Assembly (NCBI GenBank): GCA_016790705.1
Contig: JAEUOT010000055.1
Span: 1 to 64,000 of the forward strand
Origin: Hydrogenophaga sp.
Lineage (GTDB): Bacteria; Pseudomonadota; Gammaproteobacteria; Burkholderiales; Burkholderiaceae_C
Direction: 5' to 3'
DNA length: 64,000 nt
Shown here: piece after piece, positions 1 through 13,091 of the stretch
Numbering within the stretch: position 1 is the first letter of the stretch
Layout of the letters: each line of letters opens with the position of its first letter
The notes under the pieces: generated by a model
Databases searched by the model: none
Seen by the model: only the letters and a program-made list of their open reading frames with translations
Told to the model about the DNA's origin: nothing
Made by a program: the position numbers and the translations under genes

Positions 1-1175
<1,175 letters not shown>

Positions 1176-1288
1176 GTCAATCTCTCCAAAGAGCAATGCC
1201 TGTGTTGGGGTTTTACGTCTGCACTCGGCTGCTGGTTCACCCCGCACAGGGCAACGGGATGGCGCCGGGTCGCAGACTTTGCGGAATT

Positions 1289-1336
1289 GCTATTAAAAAT
1301 ATAGCTTCCAGCGCCCTGCTATCGGGCGCCAGAGGC
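1289..1336. repeat. Extragenic double-hairpin repeat between fusA and tuf
   Basis: Two adjacent hairpins: GCTAT-N7-ATAGC at 1289-1305, then a GC-rich stem AGCGCCC/GGGCGC(C) around 1310-1330 followed by AGAGGCC. The layout (an AT-rich GCTA...TAGC stem followed by a CAGCGC...GCGC(C)AG stem) resembles an extragenic palindrome that I recognise as common between genes in Comamonadaceae. It lies in the transcribed spacer between fusA and tuf on the minus strand and could affect mRNA processing or partial termination. Family assignment is from memory, not a search. Confidence 0.6.
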
Positions 1337-1343
1337 CAATTTC

Positions 1344-3446
<2,103 letters not shown>

Positions 3447-3472
3447 GAAAATTCTCCAAAATTAAGTACCAA

Positions 3473-3502
3473 AGCCCGCGACCCTTTTGGGGCCCGCGGG
3501 CT
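3473..3502 (-). promoter_or_regulatory. GC-rich hairpin in the rpsG-fusA spacer
   Basis: AGCCCGCG at 3473-3480 pairs with CGCGGGCT at 3495-3502 around a loop containing ACCCTTTTGGGG. On the transcribed (minus) strand the hairpin is followed by TTTGGTACTTAATTTT, so it could be a weak attenuator or a processing stem between rpsG and fusA. There is no uninterrupted U-run, so full termination is unlikely. Confidence 0.45.
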
Positions 3503-3544
3503 CGCTTCCGACAGGCTAGCGGGCGCGAATGACGCCCGCGTGAA

Positions 3545-4015
3545 TCAGAAGCGGAAGTGGCTGAAGGCCTTGTTGGCTTCGGCCATGCGGTGCACTTCGT
3601 CACGCTTCTTCATGGCGCCGCCACGGCCTTCGGTGGCCTCGACGAGCTCGTTGGCCAGGCGCATGGCCATGGACTTCTCACTGCGCTTGCGGGCCGCTTC
3701 CTTGATCCAGCGCATCGACAGCGCCAGACGGCGCACGGGGCGCACTTCAACGGGCACCTGGTAGTTGGCACCGCCCACGCGGCGGGACTTGACTTCCACC
3801 ATGGGCTTGACGTTGTTGATGGCCACCGAGAAGATTTCGACCGGGTCTTTGCCGGTCTTCTTCTCGATCTGCTCGAGGGCACCGTAAATGATGCGCTCAG
3901 CGACGGCCTTCTTGCCGCCTTCCATGATCACGTTCATGAACTTGGAAAGCTCGACATTGCCGAACTTGGGATCCGACAGGATTTCACGTTTAGGGACTTC
4001 GCGACGACGTGGCAT
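3545..4015 (-). CDS. rpsG: 30S ribosomal protein S7
   Basis: S7, 156 aa, the primary binder of the 3' major domain of 16S rRNA in the 30S head. The protein begins [20 protein letters not shown] and ends [15 protein letters not shown], typical of the family in both sequence and length. Second gene of the str operon, between rpsL and fusA. In other bacteria S7 is the translational repressor of this operon; no S7-binding structure was identified by eye in the 154-bp rpsL-rpsG spacer. Confidence 0.98.
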   Translation of the reverse strand: MPRRREVPKREILSDPKFGNVELSKFMNVIMEGGKKAVAERIIYGALEQIEKKTGKDPVEIFSVAINNVKPMVEVKSRRVGGANYQVPVEVRPVRRLALSMRWIKEAARKRSEKSMAMRLANELVEATEGRGGAMKKRDEVHRMAEANKAFSHFRF

Positions 4016-4169
4016 GTTTCACCTCTTGCTTCAGTTGATGACCGGAACGTCCTGTTCTCCGGACACCCCGCAGATCCATCCTGAATCTGCACTTACTCGA
4101 TCCTTGCTCAGGATCACTACGCCGGACCAGTTCGTCAAAACCGGGCGGCACCGATAAAAAGAAAACCGA

Positions 4170-4547
4170 TCAGGCCTTCTTGGGGCGCTTCGCGCCGTAC
4201 TTGGAGCGCGACTGCTTGCGATCTTTCACGCCTTGCAGGTCGAGCGAGCCACGCACGATGTGGTAGCGCACACCCGGCAGATCCTTGACACGACCGCCGC
4301 GAACCAGCACCACGCTGTGTTCCTGGAGGTTGTGACCTTCACCACCGATGTAGGAAATGACTTCGAACCCGTTGGTCAGGCGCACCTTGGCGACCTTACG
4401 CAGAGCGGAGTTCGGCTTCTTTGGGGTCGTGGTGTACACGCGGGTGCACACGCCACGACGCTGCGGCGAGTTTTCCATGGCCGGGCTCTTGGATTTGGTC
4501 TTTTCGACCTCCCGGCCTTGGCGCACGAGTTGGCTGATGGTTGGCAT
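4170..4547 (-). CDS. rpsL: 30S ribosomal protein S12
   Basis: S12, 125 aa, the decoding-centre protein. I start it at the ATG at 4545-4547 ([20 protein letters not shown]). A longer in-frame reading from 4646 would add 33 residues with no family counterpart. TAGGGACG lies a few bases upstream as a plausible ribosome-binding site. The conserved loops [13 protein letters not shown] and GVRYHIVRG, whose lysines are classical streptomycin-resistance positions, carry lysine (wild-type, sensitive form) at PKKPNS. First gene of the str operon. Confidence 0.97.
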   Translation of the reverse strand: MPTISQLVRQGREVEKTKSKSPAMENSPQRRGVCTRVYTTTPKKPNSALRKVAKVRLTNGFEVISYIGGEGHNLQEHSVVLVRGGRVKDLPGVRYHIVRGSLDLQGVKDRKQSRSKYGAKRPKKA

Positions 4548-4683
4548 GAATAAAACGTCCCTAAACGTTTGAAAAGCGAAAACGCAAAACCCTTCGGAAG
4601 ATTCCGAAAAGCCCTCTATCCTAGCACGGTGATACGAAAAGACCAAATCGCTGGCGGAGCCGACAGTCTGGGCGCTGCTTGGG

Positions 4684-5865
4684 TCACTGAATCCAGAGGC
4701 GCAAGGCGTCCCAGGCGCGCCCCAGAACGCCGCTTTCTTCCACCGCCTCCAGCACCGTCAGCGGCACCTCGGCCAGCGGTTCGCCCGTCGCAGACTTCAC
4801 CCGCAGCAGGCCCAATTGCTGCCCTTTGAGCAGCGGCGCCACCAGCGGATCCGGACGGGAGACCTCTGTCTTGATCCCTCCCGCCTGTCCAGCGGGCACC
4901 GCCACCACCACACCCTCTGATTTGCCCAGCTTGACGTCTGGTGAGCGCCCCTTCCAGACACGCGGTGACACCAGGGCAGCTCCAGGCTGACTCAGGCGAA
5001 CCACATCCCAGGCGGTATACCCCCAATTCAAGAGCTTCTGGCTCTCGGAGGCACGCGCGCCCTCGCTGGACGCTCCGAGCACCACACTCAACAGCCGACG
5101 CTCCCCCTGCGGACCTTCACCCAAGCCCGCCACAGGACGATGCGCCGTGGCGACCAGGCAATAGCCCGCCGCATCGGTGTGCCCCGTCTTCAAGCCATCC
5201 ACACTGGGGTCGCGGAACAGCAGCAGATTGCGATTGCTGTCATTGGCTGCCGGCGTCCCGGGATAACGGTAGCGCTGGATGGCGTAGTACTTGACGTACT
5301 CGGGGAAGTCGCGCATCAAGCGCGTGGCCAGCGTGGCCAGATCGCGGGCAGTGGTGATGTGTCCGGCCTCCGTCAGTCCTTCCGGATTGCGATAGCCGGT
5401 GGCGTTCATTCCCAGCGCTTTGGCCTGACGATTCATCATCTCGACGAACCGCTCGGCACTGCCCCCCACACCCTCCGCCAGCGCCATCGTCGCATCGTTC
5501 CCCGACTGCACGATCATGCCCTTGACCAGGTCCTCAACCGGCACCTTCATCTTCGGGTCAATGAACATGCGCGATCCCGGCATCTTCCACGCGTTTTCAC
5601 TGACCGGCAGCGTTTGCTTGAGATCCAGCTTGCCCGATTTGAGCGCGTCAAAGACGAGGTAGGCCGTCATCAGTTTGGTCAGCGATGCCGGCTCCACCGG
5701 CTTGTCTGCATCCTTCGCGGCCAGAACCTGTCCGGCAGTGACATCGATCAGCAGATAGGCCCTGGCAGCAATGTCCGGCGGCTGGGGAGCAGCCGCCCGC
5801 GCCACCATCGACGACAAAAGGGCCAGTGATAACAGACAGCGAAAAACGGATCGGCGCGACAACAT
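4684..5865 (-). CDS. dacC: D-alanyl-D-alanine carboxypeptidase (PBP5/6 type)
   Basis: Low-molecular-weight penicillin-binding protein, 393 aa, that trims the terminal D-Ala from peptidoglycan pentapeptides at the outer face of the inner membrane. It has a signal peptide (residues 1-25, ending ARAAA) and all three active-site motifs: SLTK (S61, K64), SGN (S121-N123) and KTG (226-228). The C-terminal region is a PBP5-type beta domain ending in an amphipathic helix ([11 protein letters not shown]) that should anchor the protein to the membrane. Monocistronic or first of a minus-strand series with the hydrolase at 5901. The choice of dacA versus dacC is arbitrary. Confidence 0.93.
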   Translation of the reverse strand: MLSRRSVFRCLLSLALLSSMVARAAAPQPPDIAARAYLLIDVTAGQVLAAKDADKPVEPASLTKLMTAYLVFDALKSGKLDLKQTLPVSENAWKMPGSRMFIDPKMKVPVEDLVKGMIVQSGNDATMALAEGVGGSAERFVEMMNRQAKALGMNATGYRNPEGLTEAGHITTARDLATLATRLMRDFPEYVKYYAIQRYRYPGTPAANDSNRNLLLFRDPSVDGLKTGHTDAAGYCLVATAHRPVAGLGEGPQGERRLLSVVLGASSEGARASESQKLLNWGYTAWDVVRLSQPGAALVSPRVWKGRSPDVKLGKSEGVVVAVPAGQAGGIKTEVSRPDPLVAPLLKGQQLGLLRVKSATGEPLAEVPLTVLEAVEESGVLGRAWDALRLWIQ

Positions 5866-5900
5866 CGGCTACAGCCTACAAATGGGAAAACAGAAACGGA

Positions 5901-6524
5901 TCAGGTCCGCAGATGACGCAGGACCAACTCCCTGAGCATAGGGAGCTGACCATGGAAGAAATGCCCGCCTCCCGGGACAACCAGAACGGGCAGCACCTGG
6001 GGACGCGCCCAGTCCATCACGGCCGCCAGCGGCACCGTGTCGTCCGCCTCACCATGGATCGCCAGCGTCCGAGGATGCAATTCCGCCGGTATGGCGGCCG
6101 CATCGAACCGGCTCGCGGCTGTGCCGACCAGCACAACACGATCCAGCTCGCGCAAAGCATTGAGCCTCACCACCGCCTGAGTGGTGACAAAGGCACCGAA
6201 CGAGAAACCCGCCAGGCACAGAGGCCCCTCGGGCGCCAGCGCTGCGACGACAGCCAGCAGATCATCCAGCTCCCCGCGCCCCTCGTCGTAGCGGCCTTCG
6301 CTGCCGCCGACACCACGGAAATTGAATCGAACCGCCGTCCGCCCCGACAGCACACACGCCCGCGCAAGGGTTTGAACCACCTTGTTGCTGAGGGTGCCGC
6401 CATGCAAGGGGTGCGGGTGCGCGATGACAGCAGTACCCCGACTTTCGCCGGGCGGGCGATCCACCGCCACCTCCAGAACCCCCGCAGGCCCGGCGATGGA
6501 GAGAAACTCGGTTTGTGCGTTCAC
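5901..6524 (-). CDS. Alpha/beta hydrolase, small cytoplasmic type
   Basis: A 207-aa alpha/beta hydrolase with the nucleophile elbow GFSFGAF (Ser), the oxyanion-type HPHPLHGGT segment near residue 37 and a late GGGHFFHG that supplies the catalytic His. The compact dienelactone-hydrolase-like fold with an HPHP motif is common in Proteobacteria and has no firmly assigned substrate. The start (MNAQTEFLSIAGP) needs no extension. It is 24 bp downstream of the ferredoxin-like gene in the same direction, so probably co-transcribed with it. Confidence 0.85.
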   Translation of the reverse strand: MNAQTEFLSIAGPAGVLEVAVDRPPGESRGTAVIAHPHPLHGGTLSNKVVQTLARACVLSGRTAVRFNFRGVGGSEGRYDEGRGELDDLLAVVAALAPEGPLCLAGFSFGAFVTTQAVVRLNALRELDRVVLVGTAASRFDAAAIPAELHPRTLAIHGEADDTVPLAAVMDWARPQVLPVLVVPGGGHFFHGQLPMLRELVLRHLRT

Positions 6525-6548
6525 AGGGCAATGCCTCGACGAAACACC

Positions 6549-6890
6549 TCAACGCCCCACATCGGGCGGCGTGCGCAATCGATCGACGACCACACCGTCA
6601 CGCAGATGCGACTGAACGATTTCATCAATATCGCTCTCGTCGACATAGCTGTACCAGACCGCCTCCGGGTAGACCACGGCAATCGGGCCGCCGGCGCAGC
6701 GGTCCAGACAACCGGCCTTGTTGACCCGCACCTTGCCCGGCCCCAGCAAACCCAGTTCCTTTGCCTGGCTCTTGCAACGCTCGAAAGCCGCTTGCGCCTT
6801 GTGACGGGCGCAACAGTCTTCACCGTTGTCACGTTGATTCAGGCAGAAAAAAATGTGCCGTTCGTAGTAGGAGGATCGGTTTTCGGACAT
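6549..6890 (-). CDS. Thioredoxin-like [2Fe-2S] ferredoxin
   Basis: A 113-aa protein of the thioredoxin-like [2Fe-2S] ferredoxin family (related to the NuoE/HoxE fold). It starts MSENRSSYYERHIFFCLNQR and has the cysteine pattern C-N-QRDNGEDCC in the N-terminal half and GCLDRCAGGP in the C-terminal half, which would ligate the cluster. Likely a small cytosolic electron carrier; the partner is unknown. It is 9 bp from the VanZ gene upstream and 24 bp from the hydrolase downstream, which suggests an operon. Confidence 0.85.
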   Translation of the reverse strand: MSENRSSYYERHIFFCLNQRDNGEDCCARHKAQAAFERCKSQAKELGLLGPGKVRVNKAGCLDRCAGGPIAVVYPEAVWYSYVDESDIDEIVQSHLRDGVVVDRLRTPPDVGR

Positions 6891-6899
6891 GGGCGAATT

Positions 6900-8009
6900 C
6901 TAGTGGCGCGTATCCTGCCTCAATGGCGGCCGGGTCACTGCCCGCACACCAAACACCAGCGCGGCAAACGGCCACAGCCAGCCCAGCCACTGCGACACCC
7001 CATGGAATCGGATGAACCGTCCTTGCTCCCATACCTCCAGCGACTGGTCCAGGTAGGCGCTGGACGGGAGCCGGTTCAGAAGCCCCAGCGACACCACCAA
7101 CGCGCACACCATGCACACCAGGCTGATACGCCCAGGCAGGGCAAGGGCCAACACGGCAACGGCGCAGGCGACTCCCACCCCTTGCATGACCGGCATGGCA
7201 ATCCACGCCCACGCATGTTCGGGACCGTACGTCAGCGCCGATGAGAGGCCCGATACCCCGAATGCCGCCAGCAGCAACACCCCCAAGAAGGCCATCCGAC
7301 GAGCAGGTGTGCGGATGTCGGCGTACCCCATGAAGACCGGCACCAGCAGCCCCAGCGCAATGCACGCCACTGGCGCCAACACATCTGCAGTCGCTTCTCC
7401 CGACAGGCTGTCGGGCAGCCAGTCCTGAAATGGCGTGTCCACAAACAGCGGCCACACGGTTTCTTCGATGCGCTCCCGGACCTGGCCAAGGCCGAACGGA
7501 ACCGATGCCGGATACAGGAGAGCGAACGGCCAGAGCGCCAACAGAACGAGCGAGCCATGGGCACCGGGCTCGAACCACAGCCGCCGAAACTCGGACCAGC
7601 GCTGCAACCCGCCCAGCCGCTCAAGAAACCAGGCGCTGCTCGCACCCAACAAGGCGCCTGCCAGGTTCAGACCCAGATCAAGATTCGACGGAATCCGTCG
7701 CGGCAGGAAGTTCTGAATCGTCTCCAAGGTGAGCGAGAGTCCCAGCGGCAGGAGCACAGCCAGCACCCATGACCATGCGCCCCGTCCCGACCGTTGAAAG
7801 CCCAGTGCCAGAAAAAATCCCAGCGGGGCATAGCCCAGCAGGTTGGACAACACGTCGAACCACGTCCAGTACCGGGACAGCGGGGCGATCAGGAATGTCC
7901 ACGGCGCATGGCCCGGCAGACGCCAGCCCTCGAACGGATAGAGGCTCGCATAGACCACCATTGCCGCGAACAGCAATGCCATGGGAGTTGCCGAAGAGCG
8001 GCTTGCCAC
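6900..8009 (-). CDS. VanZ-like family multi-spanning membrane protein
   Basis: A 369-aa integral membrane protein. Its N-terminal half matches the VanZ-like family: a conserved Y-SLYPFEGWR segment, then a WFDVLSNLLGYAPLGFFLAL helix and an E-x-x-Q-x-FLPRR-PSNLDLGLNLAGALLG segment. The C-terminal half has about six further hydrophobic helices. VanZ homologues are implicated in glycopeptide tolerance or envelope homeostasis, but the biochemical role is undefined. The gene sits between hemJ and the ferredoxin gene with short spacers (15 and 9 bp). Confidence 0.85.
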   Translation of the reverse strand: MASRSSATPMALLFAAMVVYASLYPFEGWRLPGHAPWTFLIAPLSRYWTWFDVLSNLLGYAPLGFFLALGFQRSGRGAWSWVLAVLLPLGLSLTLETIQNFLPRRIPSNLDLGLNLAGALLGASSAWFLERLGGLQRWSEFRRLWFEPGAHGSLVLLALWPFALLYPASVPFGLGQVRERIEETVWPLFVDTPFQDWLPDSLSGEATADVLAPVACIALGLLVPVFMGYADIRTPARRMAFLGVLLLAAFGVSGLSSALTYGPEHAWAWIAMPVMQGVGVACAVAVLALALPGRISLVCMVCALVVSLGLLNRLPSSAYLDQSLEVWEQGRFIRFHGVSQWLGWLWPFAALVFGVRAVTRPPLRQDTRH

Positions 8010-8024
8010 AACGGCCGGACCTCC

Positions 8025-8450
8025 TCAGAACGGCTTGAGCACCACCAGGATCACTGCCACCACCAGCATGACCACCGGGGCCTCGTTGAACCAGCGGTAC
8101 CACACATGATGGCGCAGGTTGAGACCTGCACGGAACCGGCGAAGCATCACCCAGCAGGCGTGGTGGTAGCCGATCAACAACAGCACCACAACCAGCTTGG
8201 CATGCAACCAGCCGCCCAGCGCGATCATGTCGCCATAGCCGAGCCAAAGCCACAATCCGAGGCCCAATGCCGGCAGCGCCAGCAGGGTCATGAACCGGAA
8301 CAGCTTGTTGGCCATCAGCAGTAGCCGCTCGCGCTCGGCCACGCTTTCGGGCGGCACCATCGCCAGGTTCACGAAGATGCGGGGCAGGTAAAAAAGGCCG
8401 GCAAACCAGCTGGCAACAAAGACGATATGGAAAGACTTGACCCAGAGCAT
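8025..8450 (-). CDS. hemJ: HemJ/CopD-family membrane protein, probable protoporphyrinogen oxidase
   Basis: 141 aa, four hydrophobic helices. I start it at the ATG at 8448-8450 (MLWVKSFHIVFVASWFAGLF), which matches the HemJ family start. A longer reading from 8519 runs back through a terminator hairpin and is rejected. The conserved His in SFHI, the R in LPRIFV and the late WFNE segment fit the HemJ (UPF0093) family, which oxidises protoporphyrinogen IX to protoporphyrin IX in the inner membrane. The heme gene hemB lies 1.7 kb away, divergently, which supports the assignment. Confidence 0.82.
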   Translation of the reverse strand: MLWVKSFHIVFVASWFAGLFYLPRIFVNLAMVPPESVAERERLLLMANKLFRFMTLLALPALGLGLWLWLGYGDMIALGGWLHAKLVVVLLLIGYHHACWVMLRRFRAGLNLRHHVWYRWFNEAPVVMLVVAVILVVLKPF

Positions 8451-8499
8451 GAGGGTCAGTGTAGCGGCGCTGGTCTCCCTTGACCGAAACGCCGACGCA

Positions 8500-8622
8500 C
8501 AAAAAAAGAACCCGGCCATGAAGCCGGGTTAGGAAGCCTTTTTGCTGTCACACACTAAGGCACCCGCTCAGGGAGGAAAAGCGGGGAGCTGCCCAAGGGC
8601 TGCTCAGCATTAATGTTACAAC
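8500..8622 (-). ncRNA. Candidate small RNA with a CCUCCC loop
   Basis: Between two minus-strand terminators lies about 120 bp that folds into three successive hairpins when read on the minus strand. The first is GAGCAGCCC-TT-GGGCAGCTC (8586-8605). The second is a stem CCCGCT/AGCGGG (8563-8585) whose loop is TTTCCTCCCTG. The third is the terminator AACCCGGC-N6-GCCGGGTT (8509-8530), followed by seven T (8501-8507). The pyrimidine-rich CCUCCC loop could pair with Shine-Dalgarno sequences, as in known anti-SD-loop sRNAs. The transcription start was not located; no clear -35/-10 pair was seen. Confidence 0.5.
8501..8530 (-). terminator. Rho-independent terminator upstream of hemJ
   Basis: Minus-strand 8-bp stem AACCCGGC/GCCGGGTT with a 6-nt loop, followed by a seven-T run. 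Strong intrinsic terminator. It ends whatever is transcribed from 8.6 kb and isolates hemJ, whose own promoter must lie in the 50 bp that remain. Confidence 0.8.
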
Positions 8623-8640
8623 AAAAAATCATAGAAAGAA

Positions 8641-8675
8641 AGCGGCCCCCCTGTCAGATCTGACAGGGGGCCGCT
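8641..8675 (-). terminator. Terminator after the 8704 gene
   Basis: A long stem with a 4-nt GATC loop: AGCGG-C6-TGTCA on one side and TGACA-G5-CCGCT on the other, with one bulged C. On the minus strand it is followed by TTCTTTCT, and it lies 29 bp past the stop codon of the minus-strand gene at 8704. On the plus strand the tail is TTTTGAAG, so weak bidirectional action is possible. Confidence 0.8.
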
Positions 8676-8703
8676 TTTGAAGTTTCAAAAGAAAACTTTA
8701 GAA

Positions 8704-9834
8704 CTACATCATCTTGGCCAACTCGAACATGACTGCGGTCCCCAGCGCCTCTCGGATATTGCCGCGACCCACCTTGGCCATGGAGAACTCGCCAAAGCCC
8801 GACATGTCGAACGAGCTGTCGTCCGGCGAGATCTCGACAAACGGAAATTCGAAGACTTCCCGCAGCAGGTCGTCACGAAACTGATCGAAATCGTCGTCCT
8901 TGATTTCGGAGTCCACCACGATCAGGTTGGGCATCCGCGCCTTGATCGCATCCCGTGCCTGACTGAAGTCCACCACGCTGTCCGAGGAAATGCCGATCTC
9001 GCGCAGCGCGTCGCGCACATCGGCGCGGATCTGCAGGCTCGGCGAAATCGTCAGAACATAGGTGCCGGACAACGACTTGAACATCGAGGAATGTTCGTCG
9101 GACAGGTCCACCGCAGAAATGCCATCGACCGCCTGAACCACGGTGCGGGTGAACATGGCCGTGAAGTTCACGCCGTCGGCCGTCACATCACGGTCAACTT
9201 CGATCCCTCCCGCCGCCGCTGCGATCTGCCGGATCAGCATCCAGCTCAGGCTGTCTGAAGAGGTGCTGCTTGACGGGGGCGCGCCATCGTTGGCCACCCG
9301 CATCTGCAGGCGCGCATGCTGGGGCCAGTTGTTCAGGTCCAATCGCATGTCGATGCGGTTGCCGAAGGGCAGACCCCAATCGAGCACGGCATTCGCAAAC
9401 GTGTGCGCCACGGTCGGATCGATCAGCACCTCGACCGGCTTGAGCTTGCGCCGCAACGCGATGCCAAGAATGCCCAGCTCCTGTTTGCGCTCCTGGAGCA
9501 CGCCTTCGACGAGGTCGGCCATGTTGACCTTCTCGTGCGATTGGCGAATGCGTCCACCGTAGAAACGATGGATCTGCTGCGCGCTGACGCCGGCCAGCTT
9601 GATGCGCTCTGCGGGCGCGTTGAGCGCGCGGTGCTCAAGCTTGGTGATCCGGCCTTTGGCCAGCAACTGGTCCAGCTGGCCCTGCAGGTTGCTGACGCTT
9701 TCGGTGAACTGGTCTGCCAGCGCCATCACGAGGTCCTGCCAGTGCTCTTCGAGCGACCAGGAATCGGCTGCTGCGGGAGCCCCGGCCTTGTTGACGGACG
9801 CCGGGTTCGCTTTGCTGGGGGGCGTGGACTGCAT
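8704..9834 (-). CDS. Degenerate histidine kinase/receiver-like regulatory protein
   Basis: A 376-aa soluble protein, started at the ATG at 9832-9834 (MQSTPPSKANPASVNKAG). Residues about 30-110 are helical and could be a dimerisation domain. Residues about 135-230 resemble a HATPase domain with an N-box-like FANAVLDWGLPFGN and a G1-like VANDGAP. The C-terminal 110 residues look like a receiver domain (YVLTISPS at the start, LIVVDSE with the phosphoacceptor-like Asp, and a lysine in MAKVG). No H-box His was recognised. It diverges from hemB. The function is not known; a pseudo-kinase or phosphotransfer scaffold is my inference. Confidence 0.6.
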   Translation of the reverse strand: MQSTPPSKANPASVNKAGAPAAADSWSLEEHWQDLVMALADQFTESVSNLQGQLDQLLAKGRITKLEHRALNAPAERIKLAGVSAQQIHRFYGGRIRQSHEKVNMADLVEGVLQERKQELGILGIALRRKLKPVEVLIDPTVAHTFANAVLDWGLPFGNRIDMRLDLNNWPQHARLQMRVANDGAPPSSSTSSDSLSWMLIRQIAAAAGGIEVDRDVTADGVNFTAMFTRTVVQAVDGISAVDLSDEHSSMFKSLSGTYVLTISPSLQIRADVRDALREIGISSDSVVDFSQARDAIKARMPNLIVVDSEIKDDDFDQFRDDLLREVFEFPFVEISPDDSSFDMSGFGEFSMAKVGRGNIREALGTAVMFELAKMM

Positions 9835-9878
9835 GAGAGTGCTCGTGATGATATGAAGACGTACCAAGTTCCCCCTAA

Positions 9879-11111
<1,233 letters not shown>

Positions 11112-11122
11112 GCACCACCGCC

Positions 11123-12244
11123 ATGCGGGTCTTCCACATCACGCCGAACGGCATCGCCGAGTCGGACAGCCTGCCGGCGCAAGCACCGTCCAGCGGTTTC
11201 CTCTGGATCGCGTGCGGACGGCGGGAATTCGAGATTGAGCAGACCCAGGTACAAGCGGCGCTGCAGGCGGTCGGCAAAGTGATGCTGGTGGACCTGCACA
11301 TCTCGGACCTGCTCAACAACCAGCTTCCGTCCCACTTCGACTACACGTCGCAGTACGACATCCTGGTGTTTCGTCGACTGACGGCGGGCCACAGCGAAAC
11401 CGACCTGGAGCACCCGGGGCAACCCCTGACTCAGCCTTTGCGGCGCGGTGGGCCGCCCGTGCTGCGCCACATCGACACCAACCCGGTCGGTTTCGCGGTG
11501 TTCGATCGCGTGCTGCTGACCGTCCACCCCGCCAGTTGCACGGTGCTGGAGCAATATGCCGCCCGCCTGCGGGCGTCCGACTCGACCACCGCGCGTGCCG
11601 CCGGCGTCAACCTGCCGAGCGGACCGGCCGACCTGATGCTGCGCATCATCAACCACATGGTGGATGGCTTTCTGGAGTTGCGGCGCGAACTCACCCGCCA
11701 GCTCGACCACTGGCAGACCGAGCTGCTGCAGCCCTCGACCCGGTTCACCAACTGGGGATCGCTGCTGGATGCCCGCAAGTCGCTGCATCAGCTCGACCAG
11801 ATCTGCGAGGACCAGCGTGCGGCCATCCAGGACTGGATCGAGGCCCTGGCCGGCTGGGAGGTGGTCGAGGGCAAGGCCGACCACTTCGGCGGTGCCAAAG
11901 GGCTGGAACTGCTCAAGATCCGCAGCCGCGACGTGCTGGAGCACATCGAGCGGGTGATCCACCATGTGCGGCGCCTGGAGCAGAACGCGGAAACCGCTGT
12001 CCAGATGCACTTCTCAGCGCAGAGCAACCGCACCAACGACATCATGCGCACGCTCACCGCGCTGACCGCCATCTTCCTGCCGCTGAACCTGATCGCGGGC
12101 ATCTTCGGCATGAACTTCGAGTTCATCCCGCTGCTGCACCTGCAGACCGGTTTCTGGTGGGCGATGGGCACGATGCTCCTGATCGCGGTGGTGTTGACCG
12201 GTCTGTTCTGGCGCAAGCGCTATCTCGCGCGGACCGGCCGCTGA
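11123..12244 (+). CDS. corA: CorA-family divalent cation transporter
   Basis: 373 aa, started at the ATG at 11123 (MRVFHITPNGIAESD), 11 bp after hemB. The large N-terminal cytosolic domain is followed by two C-terminal transmembrane helices. The diagnostic GMN motif lies in IFGMNFEF at the end of the first helix, and the chain ends with the positive cluster FWRKRYLARTGR. CorA homopentamers import Mg2+ or Co2+/Ni2+. Because hemB is a Mg/Zn metalloenzyme a link is conceivable, but that is speculation. Confidence 0.9.
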   Translation: MRVFHITPNGIAESDSLPAQAPSSGFLWIACGRREFEIEQTQVQAALQAVGKVMLVDLHISDLLNNQLPSHFDYTSQYDILVFRRLTAGHSETDLEHPGQPLTQPLRRGGPPVLRHIDTNPVGFAVFDRVLLTVHPASCTVLEQYAARLRASDSTTARAAGVNLPSGPADLMLRIINHMVDGFLELRRELTRQLDHWQTELLQPSTRFTNWGSLLDARKSLHQLDQICEDQRAAIQDWIEALAGWEVVEGKADHFGGAKGLELLKIRSRDVLEHIERVIHHVRRLEQNAETAVQMHFSAQSNRTNDIMRTLTALTAIFLPLNLIAGIFGMNFEFIPLLHLQTGFWWAMGTMLLIAVVLTGLFWRKRYLARTGR

Positions 12245-12277
12245 GCGCCCGGCAACCGAGGCCCGCGCGCCGACGGC

Positions 12278-12964
12278 TCAGACCGCCAGGTGCTGTGCGA
12301 AAAACGCCAGGCTGCGCTGGCGCGCCAGGGCTGCGGCCTCGGCGTTCCAGGCGCCCCGGTGGTCGCAGTTGAAGCCATGGTGCGCCGGATACAGGTGCAC
12401 GCCGACGTCGGGATGGCTCTTGCGGAAGGCCTCGACACCCTCCAGCGGAATCCACTTGTCCTGCTCCGCAAAATGCGCCAGCGTCGGGACACGCGCCTGA
12501 CGTGCTGACTCCGTCTCGGTGGTCATGCCGCCACCGTAATACGGCACAGCGGCCGACAGCCCGTCGAGCAGGCAGGCCGAGCGCCAGGTCAGCAGACCAC
12601 CCCAGCAATAGCCCACGATGCCGACCTTGCCGCCCTGTGCGGCGTGGCGGATGGCGGCCTGGATGTCGGCCAGCACAACCGGCGCCGGCAGCGCTTCGAC
12701 GGCGGCCTTCAACGCCATGCCTTCGCCCATGTCGGCCTCGGTGTAGCCCAGCTCGACACCGGCCTTGACCCGGTGGAAGGTCGAGGGCGCGACGACAAGA
12801 TAGCCGTCGGCCGCGTAGCCGTCGGCCACCTCCCGGATATGGCGGTTCACGCCGAAAATCTCCTGCAGCACCACCAAGCCGCCCTTGGGCTGACCGGCGG
12901 GCTGCGCCACATAGGCAGGACACTGGACGCCGTCGGCGGCGGCAAGCTGGACGAGTTGACCCAT
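12278..12964 (-). CDS. Dienelactone hydrolase family protein
   Basis: 228 aa. Alpha/beta hydrolase of the dienelactone hydrolase family with the nucleophile Cys in GYCWGG, the triad Asp in EQDKWIP and the His in HHGFNCD. The activating Glu sits in VLQEIFGVN near residue 35. In chlorocatechol pathways such enzymes open dienelactone to maleylacetate, but isolated copies like this one are usually of unknown substrate. It stands convergent to corA and alone on the minus strand, next to the SDR gene but divergent from it. Confidence 0.88.
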   Translation of the reverse strand: MGQLVQLAAADGVQCPAYVAQPAGQPKGGLVVLQEIFGVNRHIREVADGYAADGYLVVAPSTFHRVKAGVELGYTEADMGEGMALKAAVEALPAPVVLADIQAAIRHAAQGGKVGIVGYCWGGLLTWRSACLLDGLSAAVPYYGGGMTTETESARQARVPTLAHFAEQDKWIPLEGVEAFRKSHPDVGVHLYPAHHGFNCDHRGAWNAEAAALARQRSLAFFAQHLAV

Positions 12965-13091
12965 GAAGTCTCCGTAGGGTGATGACGGTCAGGCGGTCCG
13001 GTGCGCGACGCACTCCGCGTGACCTTCTGCGTTAAGTTTCGAGGCATAACGGTTGTAACCGCAAATCTGCGATTCGTCAGGAGACAGGGGC

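Noticed and set aside
3447-3544. Intrinsic terminator separating rpsG from fusA
   Set aside because: The hairpin lacks a continuous U-run, and str operon genes are normally co-transcribed.
4548-4646. N-terminal extension of S12
   Set aside because: The ATG at 4547 aligns with the known S12 start; the extra residues have no family counterpart.
8451-8519. N-terminal extension of HemJ
   Set aside because: The extra codons run through a terminator hairpin, and MLWVKSFH is the family start.
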